64,000 nt of DNA from GMQP-bins7 sp963723695 (GTDB lineage Bacteria; Actinomycetota; Thermoleophilia; Gaiellales; Gaiellaceae), in contig CAVRRU010000010.1 of assembly GCA_963723695.1 (NCBI GenBank), positions 1 through 64,000 on the forward strand. The letters run 5' to 3'. Below, piece after piece: positions 59,947 to 64,000 of this stretch (positions are counted from its first letter, which is position 1; each line of letters begins with the position of its first letter). Both the position numbers and the translations under genes were made by a program. Below the pieces are notes generated by a model that was not told the origin of the DNA, searched no databases, and saw nothing but the letters and a program-made list of their open reading frames with translations.

Positions 59947-60810
59947 GTGATCGACACACAGGAAGCAGTCATGGAGGCCGTCCCCATTCGAAGGGACGCC
60001 GCCGTCGAGGTCCACGAGCTGCGCAAGGTGTTCACCATGCGCGACCGCAAGAAGGGGCGCTTCGGCAAGCGCACGCGGACGGCCCTCGACGGTGTCACGT
60101 TCTCGATGGAGCGGGGCGAGACCGTCGCCATCCTCGGCCAGAACGGCTCGGGGAAGTCGACGCTCGTCCGCTTGCTGTCGACGCTCCTCCTGCCGGACGG
60201 CGGCACGCGCCCGCATCCTCGGCCACGACGTCGTCGCCGAGCATCGCGCCGTGCGCCGGGTCGTGAACCGCGTGTCGGTGGAGGCATCGTTCTTCAAGAA
60301 GATGTCGGCCGCCGAGAACCTGAGCTACGCGGCGCGCTACTACGGCATGACCGGCGGTCAGACCCGCGACAAGATCCCCGAGATCCTCCAGCGGGTCGGG
60401 CTTCCCGTCGGATCGCCGCGACGAGCCGATGGAGAATCTCTCGCGCGGGATGCAGCAGAAGGTCGCGCTCGCGCAGGGCGCTGCTCACCTCACCGGTGGT
60501 CCTCCTGCTCGACGAGCCCACGACGGGACTCGACCCACGGTCGAAGCTCGAGGTGCAGGACTTCATCCGCGAGATCCGTGTCTCGCACGACTCGACGATC
60601 CTGCTGTGCACGCACGACCTCGCCGAGGCCGAGATCCTCGCCGAGCGCGTCGGCATCCTCGACCGGGGTCGGCTACTCACGCTCGAGCCGGCCGAGGAGC
60701 TGAAGCTGCGCTACGGCTGCGGCACGCTCGAGGAGGCGTTCTTCAAGGCGACCGGGCGGGAGTTCGAGGCCGAGGAGGACGAGGAGGACGACAGGGAGGT
60801 GATGGCATGA
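59947..60810 (+). CDS. ABC-2 exporter ATPase (frameshifted)
   Basis: About 287 residues. GTG 59947 with AAGGAG. VEVHELRKVF, a basic insert (RDRKKGRFGKRTRTALDGV), Walker A LGQNGSGKSTLVRLLSTLL, then in other frames ARILGHDVV, signature NLSRGMQQKVALA, Walker B VVLLLDEPTTGLDPRSKLEVQ and H-loop LLCTHDLAEAE, ending in acid-rich EAEEDEEDD. Shifts near 60205, 60420 and 60478. Its stop overlaps the permease ATG. Confidence 0.87.
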   Translation: MIDTQEAVMEAVPIRRDAAVEVHELRKVFTMRDRKKGRFGKRTRTALDGVTFSMERGETVAILGQNGSGKSTLVRLLSTLLLPDGGTRPHPRPRRRRRASRRAPGREPRVGGGIVLQEDVGRREPELRGALLRHDRRSDPRQDPRDPPAGRASRRIAATSRWRISRAGCSRRSRSRRALLTSPVVLLLDEPTTGLDPRSKLEVQDFIREIRVSHDSTILLCTHDLAEAEILAERVGILDRGRLLTLEPAEELKLRYGCGTLEEAFFKATGREFEAEEDEEDDREVMA

Positions 60811-61643
60811 GAGCCATGCTCGGGACGATGCGTGCCGAGCTCGTCGGCGCCGGCGGCGTCGTCGAGCGCAACGCGTACCTCACCAAGCGCTACATCTGGT
60901 GGGACGTGGCCTGGTTCGTCTGGACCGTCGCGAACACCCTCACGATCGTCTTCATCGCCAAGGGCATCGAAGCGACGGGCGGCACGCTCGACGTCAACGC
61001 GACGATGACGACGCTCCTCATCGGCGCCGTCGTCTGGGCGTACCTCGGGATCCTCTTCGAGTTCCTGATGGAGACGGTCGCGTGGGAGCGCTGGGAGGGG
61101 ACGATCGAGTACACGTTCATGGCTCCGCTGTCGCGCGCGATGCACCTTGCGGGCCAGGGCGTATTCGCGATCATGTACGGGCTCCTGCGGGCGACGTTCC
61201 TGTTCGTTATCTGCGCGTTCCTGTTCTTCGACCTGGTGATCCCGGACGCGAACTACGTCGCGGCGCTCGCCGTCCTGCTCGTCGCGTCGGTCTCGTTCAT
61301 CGGGATCGGGATGATGATGTCCGTCCTTCCGCTGATCTCTCCGGAGAAGGGCACGCAGCTCGGGTTCGTCGCGCAGGGCACGCTGCTCGTGGTCTCGGGC
61401 GTCTACTACCCGGTGGAGGTGCTCCCGCAGTGGATGCAGTGGATCGCGACCATCTCGCCGGCGACGTACGCGCTCGACGGGATCCGCGAGGCGATACTCG
61501 AGGGACAGGGGCTCACTGCGATGTGGGACGAGATCTGGCCGCTCATGGTCATCGGCGCGGTCTCGATCCCGCTCGGGCTGTGGGTCTTCTCACGGGGTGA
61601 GCAGTACGCGAAGAAGCACGGGAAGCTGAAGAGGTCTGGATGA
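60807..61643 (+). CDS. ABC-2 type permease
   Basis: 278 residues, six helices. Membrane part of the exporter with the preceding ATPase: AYLTKRYIWWDVAWFVWTVANTLTIVFIA, MTTLLIGAVVWAYLGILFEFLMETVAWERWEGTIEYTFMAPLSR (ABC-2 coupling region), LVVSGVYYPVEVLPQWMQWIATISPATYALDGIREAIL. The last is the ABC2 P-x-x-P..SP-x-T/A-x-x-x-(D/E)-x-x-R hallmark. ATG 60807, intact. Confidence 0.92.
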   Translation: MRAMLGTMRAELVGAGGVVERNAYLTKRYIWWDVAWFVWTVANTLTIVFIAKGIEATGGTLDVNATMTTLLIGAVVWAYLGILFEFLMETVAWERWEGTIEYTFMAPLSRAMHLAGQGVFAIMYGLLRATFLFVICAFLFFDLVIPDANYVAALAVLLVASVSFIGIGMMMSVLPLISPEKGTQLGFVAQGTLLVVSGVYYPVEVLPQWMQWIATISPATYALDGIREAILEGQGLTAMWDEIWPLMVIGAVSIPLGLWVFSRGEQYAKKHGKLKRSG

Positions 61644-62626
61644 GCCAGTCCGTCGTCCACGTCGCCGAGCTCAGGAAGACCTTCGACGTCCCGGAGCGGG
61701 AGGCGGGGCTGAAGGCTGCCACGAAGAGCCTCGTCCGGCGCACGATGCGCGAGGTCAAGGCGGTGGACGCGATCTCGTTCGACATCGAGCCGGGCGAGGT
61801 CGTGGGCTTCCTCGGTCCGAACGGCGCGGGGAAGACGACGACGCTCAAGATGCTGTCGGGGCTTCTCTACCCGAGCGGGGGCGAGGCGCGCGTGCTCGGC
61901 CACGTGCCCTCGAAGCGGGAGAAGAGCTTCCTGCGGCAGATCACGCTCGTCATGGGGAACCGGAACCAGCTGCAGTGGGACCTGCCCGCGCTCGACTCGT
62001 TCGAGCTGAACCGCGCGATCTACCGCGTGCCGCGCCCGGACTTCACACCGCTCCGCGACGAGCTGATCGAGCTCCTCGATGTCGGCGATCTCGTCCGCAA
62101 GCCTGTGCGCCAGCTGTCGCTCGGCGAGCGGATGAAGGTCGAGATCGTCGGCGCGCTGCTGCACCGCCCGCAAGTGCTCTTCCTGGACGAGCCGACCATC
62201 GGGCTCGACGTGACGATGCAGAAGCGAATCCGGTCGTTCATCGCCGAGTACAACGAACGTCACGGCGCTACGGTGCTGCTCACGAGCCACTACATGGCGG
62301 ACGTGGAGGCGCTGTGCGAGCGCGTCATCGTCATCCACCACGGTCGGATCCTCTTCGACGGCAGGCTCGCCGAGCTCGCCCGGACGTTCACGGCGCACAA
62401 GACGATCGTGGCAGCACTCGAGAACGGCGACGGCGACCTGTCGGGGTACGGCGAGGTGGTGCATCGCGAGGAAGGCGTCGTCACGCTCCGGGTGCCGAAG
62501 GCGGACACCGCGCGCGTCACCGCGCGTCTGCTCGCCGAGCAGGAGGTGCTCGACCTGAATGTCGAGGACCCGCCGATCGAGGACGTCATCGAGCTCGTGT
62601 TCGCGCAGGAGCTGCCGGAAGAGTGA
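61640..62626 (+). CDS. ABC transporter ATPase of the second exporter
   Basis: 328 residues, intact. VVGFLGPNGAGKTTTLKMLSGLLYPSGGEARVLGHVP, QITLVMGNRNQLQWDLPALDSFELN, signature QLSLGERMKVEIVGALLH, Walker B VLFLDEPTIGLDVTMQK, H-loop LLTSHYMADVEAL. The NRNQLQWDLPA segment is typical of ATPases that partner DUF990-type permeases, two of which follow. ATGA overlap with the preceding permease links both exporters in one transcript. Confidence 0.94.
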   Translation: MSQSVVHVAELRKTFDVPEREAGLKAATKSLVRRTMREVKAVDAISFDIEPGEVVGFLGPNGAGKTTTLKMLSGLLYPSGGEARVLGHVPSKREKSFLRQITLVMGNRNQLQWDLPALDSFELNRAIYRVPRPDFTPLRDELIELLDVGDLVRKPVRQLSLGERMKVEIVGALLHRPQVLFLDEPTIGLDVTMQKRIRSFIAEYNERHGATVLLTSHYMADVEALCERVIVIHHGRILFDGRLAELARTFTAHKTIVAALENGDGDLSGYGEVVHREEGVVTLRVPKADTARVTARLLAEQEVLDLNVEDPPIEDVIELVFAQELPEE

Positions 62627-63471
62627 GCGCGATGCCGCAGACCGCGGCGCTGCCGGAGGCCGGCCGTCTCCGCTCGGTGGTCGACTTCTACCTGACCACC
62701 ATGCGGACGGCGGTGCAGCAGCAGTTCCAGTACCGCGTCGCGACCTACTTCTACATGTTCGGGATGGTGGCGGAGCCCGTCATCTACCTCGTCGTCTGGA
62801 CGACGATCGCGGAGCAGCAGGGCGGCGAGATCCAGGGGCTCTCGGTCGGGTACTTCGCCGCCTACTACATCGTCTGGACTCTCGTCCGGAACATGAACAT
62901 CGTGTACGGCGCTCCCTTCTGGGAGTACCGCATCCGCGAGGGCCGCCTCGCCGGCGACCTCCTGCGGCCACTGCACCCGATCCATCACGACGTCGCCTAC
63001 TTCGCCGGATCGAAGGTGATCTGGATCCTGCTCTGGCTCCCGATCGCAGCGGCGCTCGTCTGGCTCTTCGATCCCGCGCTCGACCCGACAGGGGTCGAGG
63101 TGGTCGTCTTCTCGATCGCGATCTGGGGCGCCTACCTCCTGCGCACGATGCTCCAGTCGACTCTCGGCATGCTCTGCTTCTGGACGACCAAAGGCGCCGC
63201 GGTCTTCAACCTCTACATGACCGCAGAGTTGCTGCTCTCCGGCCGGCTCGTCCCGCTCCCGCTTATGCCCGACTGGGTGCAGGACATCGCCAGGTTCCTT
63301 CCCTTCCAGTGGGCGTTCTACTTCCCAATCGAGAGCCTGGTCGGAGATCTCTCGACCCCTGAGCTCCTCGGCGGGCTGGCTGCGCAGGCGCTCTGGATCC
63401 TGATCGGGCTGGCGATGTTCAAGGTCGCCTGGCGCTTCGCCATCAGGCGCTTCTCGTCGGTGGGCAACTGA
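62623..63471 (+). CDS. ABC-2 family permease (DUF990-like), first subunit
   Basis: About 282 residues, six helices. RSVVDFYLTTMRTAVQQQFQYRVATYFYMFGMVAEPVIYLVVWTTI, YFAAYYIVWTLVRNMNIVYGAPFWEYRIREGRLAGDLLRPLHPIHHDVAYFAGSKVI (family hallmark R-x-G-x-L-x-x-x-LL-RP), PFQWAFYFPIESLVG. GTG 62623 overlaps the ATPase stop; ATG 62632 is the alternative. Confidence 0.92.
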   Translation: MSAMPQTAALPEAGRLRSVVDFYLTTMRTAVQQQFQYRVATYFYMFGMVAEPVIYLVVWTTIAEQQGGEIQGLSVGYFAAYYIVWTLVRNMNIVYGAPFWEYRIREGRLAGDLLRPLHPIHHDVAYFAGSKVIWILLWLPIAAALVWLFDPALDPTGVEVVVFSIAIWGAYLLRTMLQSTLGMLCFWTTKGAAVFNLYMTAELLLSGRLVPLPLMPDWVQDIARFLPFQWAFYFPIESLVGDLSTPELLGGLAAQALWILIGLAMFKVAWRFAIRRFSSVGN

Positions 63472-64000
63472 TGAACGCCGTCCGCGTGTCGTGGCTGTTC
63501 CTGAAGGTCGGCGTCATGAACGAGCTCCAGTACCGCGTGAACTTCGTCGTCCAGCTCCTCCAGTCCGCGATCACACTCGTGGCCGCCCTCGCAGTGCTCG
63601 CGCTCGTCTACTCGCAGACCGACGAGCTGAACGGCTGGTCGCAGTCGGAGCTCCTCTGCCTGACCGGCATCCAGATCCTGATGCTCGGCGTGATCAGGAT
63701 GTTCGTCGAGCCCAATATGTCCCGCGTGATCGACGAGGTGCGGGAGGGCACGCTCGACTATGCGCTGACGAAGCCCGAGGACGCACAGGTGCTCGCCAGC
63801 GTGCGCGAGATCCGCATCTGGCAGATCGTCGACGTCGTCTCCGGCCTGATCGTGCTCGGCTTCGGGCTCTCGCGGATCACGACCGAGGTCGGGCTGCTCG
63901 ACGCCCTCGGGTTCGGGATTGCCTTTCTGCTCGGAGGCATGATGATCTACTGCTTCTGGCTCATCGTCGCGACGGGGGCGTTCTGGGTCGTGAACATGTG
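63471..64000 (+). CDS. ABC-2 family permease (DUF990-like), second subunit, cut by the window end
   Basis: First 176 residues visible. ATG 63471 overlaps the preceding stop (TGATG). MNAVRVSWLFLKVGVMNELQYRVNFVVQLLQSAITLVAALAVLALVYS, MFVEPNMSRVIDEVREGTLDYALTKPEDAQVLASVREIRIWQIVD. The R-E-G-T-L-D-Y-x-L-x-KP motif parallels RLAGDLLRP in the first subunit, so the two make a heterodimer. No stop before 64000. Confidence 0.92.
   Translation, partial: MNAVRVSWLFLKVGVMNELQYRVNFVVQLLQSAITLVAALAVLALVYSQTDELNGWSQSELLCLTGIQILMLGVIRMFVEPNMSRVIDEVREGTLDYALTKPEDAQVLASVREIRIWQIVDVVSGLIVLGFGLSRITTEVGLLDALGFGIAFLLGGMMIYCFWLIVATGAFWVVNM

Noticed and set aside
1..64000. CRISPR array, rRNA operon, prophage structural genes, toxin-antitoxin pair or known riboswitch
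   Set aside because: I looked for regularly spaced repeats, rRNA-like stretches, phage proteins, small paired ORFs and familiar aptamer motifs and found none I could support.

Overview
The window is GC-rich, densely coded and uses many GTG starts and 4-base ATGA/GTGA gene overlaps. The gene content points to an actinobacterium. The fhaA-fhaB-pstP-ftsW-pbpA-pknB cluster is an actinobacterial arrangement. The argCJBDRGH cluster, the sufCB...sufD-sufS-sufU operon and a type-A2 cytochrome oxidase operon fit a deep-branching lineage such as Thermoleophilia (Gaiellales/Solirubrobacterales). That placement is inference; there is no rRNA in the window to confirm it.

Layout. 1-4.4 kb: an FtsX/MacB-type ABC exporter and a secreted two-domain CHRD protein (minus strand). 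4.5-11.4 kb: an accessory stretch with a methyltransferase, a 1,113-residue cyclase/NTPase/TPR regulator, a cupin gene, a tRNA-Lys gene and several displaced tRNA 3' fragments and short repeats that look like scars of tRNA-targeted integration. 11.4-18 kb: a CapA-like protein, then a cox operon (coxB, coxA, a tandem Rossmann-like protein, coxC, a membrane-anchored version of the same domain) facing a diheme cytochrome c lipoprotein. 18-21.3 kb (minus): tatA, tatC, a deaminase-like amidohydrolase and a TPR protein. 21.3-32 kb (plus): sufC-sufB, four tandem VOC (glyoxalase-fold) genes, sufD, a TolB-like secreted protein, a hemolysin-III membrane protein, msrB, a LON-domain protein, sufS, sufU, a Rieske protein, an O-methyltransferase and an odd short-ORF locus ending in a terminator. 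32-37 kb: FMN reductase, YceI and a divergent MarR regulator, dcd, a putative glycoside hydrolase and a class III aminotransferase. 37-46.7 kb (minus): ddl, pknB, pbpA, ftsW, pstP, fhaB, fhaA and a second polytopic Ser/Thr kinase, i.e. envelope growth and its phospho-control. 46.8-48.9 kb: a membrane protein, a DUF4446 protein and an HNH nuclease. 49-56 kb: the arginine cluster with its own repressor and candidate operators. 56-64 kb: a decayed thioesterase, a SIMPL protein, LtrA, glnA with a terminator-like hairpin in its leader, and two ABC-2 export systems running off the right edge.

The most unusual features are the four VOC paralogues translationally coupled inside the suf operon, the USP-like domain proteins interleaved with the cox subunits, a two-hairpin repeat whose stems vary but stay paired, and the short-ORF locus at 31.97-32.21 kb. 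Many conserved genes are broken by one-base shifts (the exporter, glnA, sufC, argD, sufS and others). The pattern looks more like uncorrected indels in the assembly than real gene loss, so broken genes are annotated across their whole extent.
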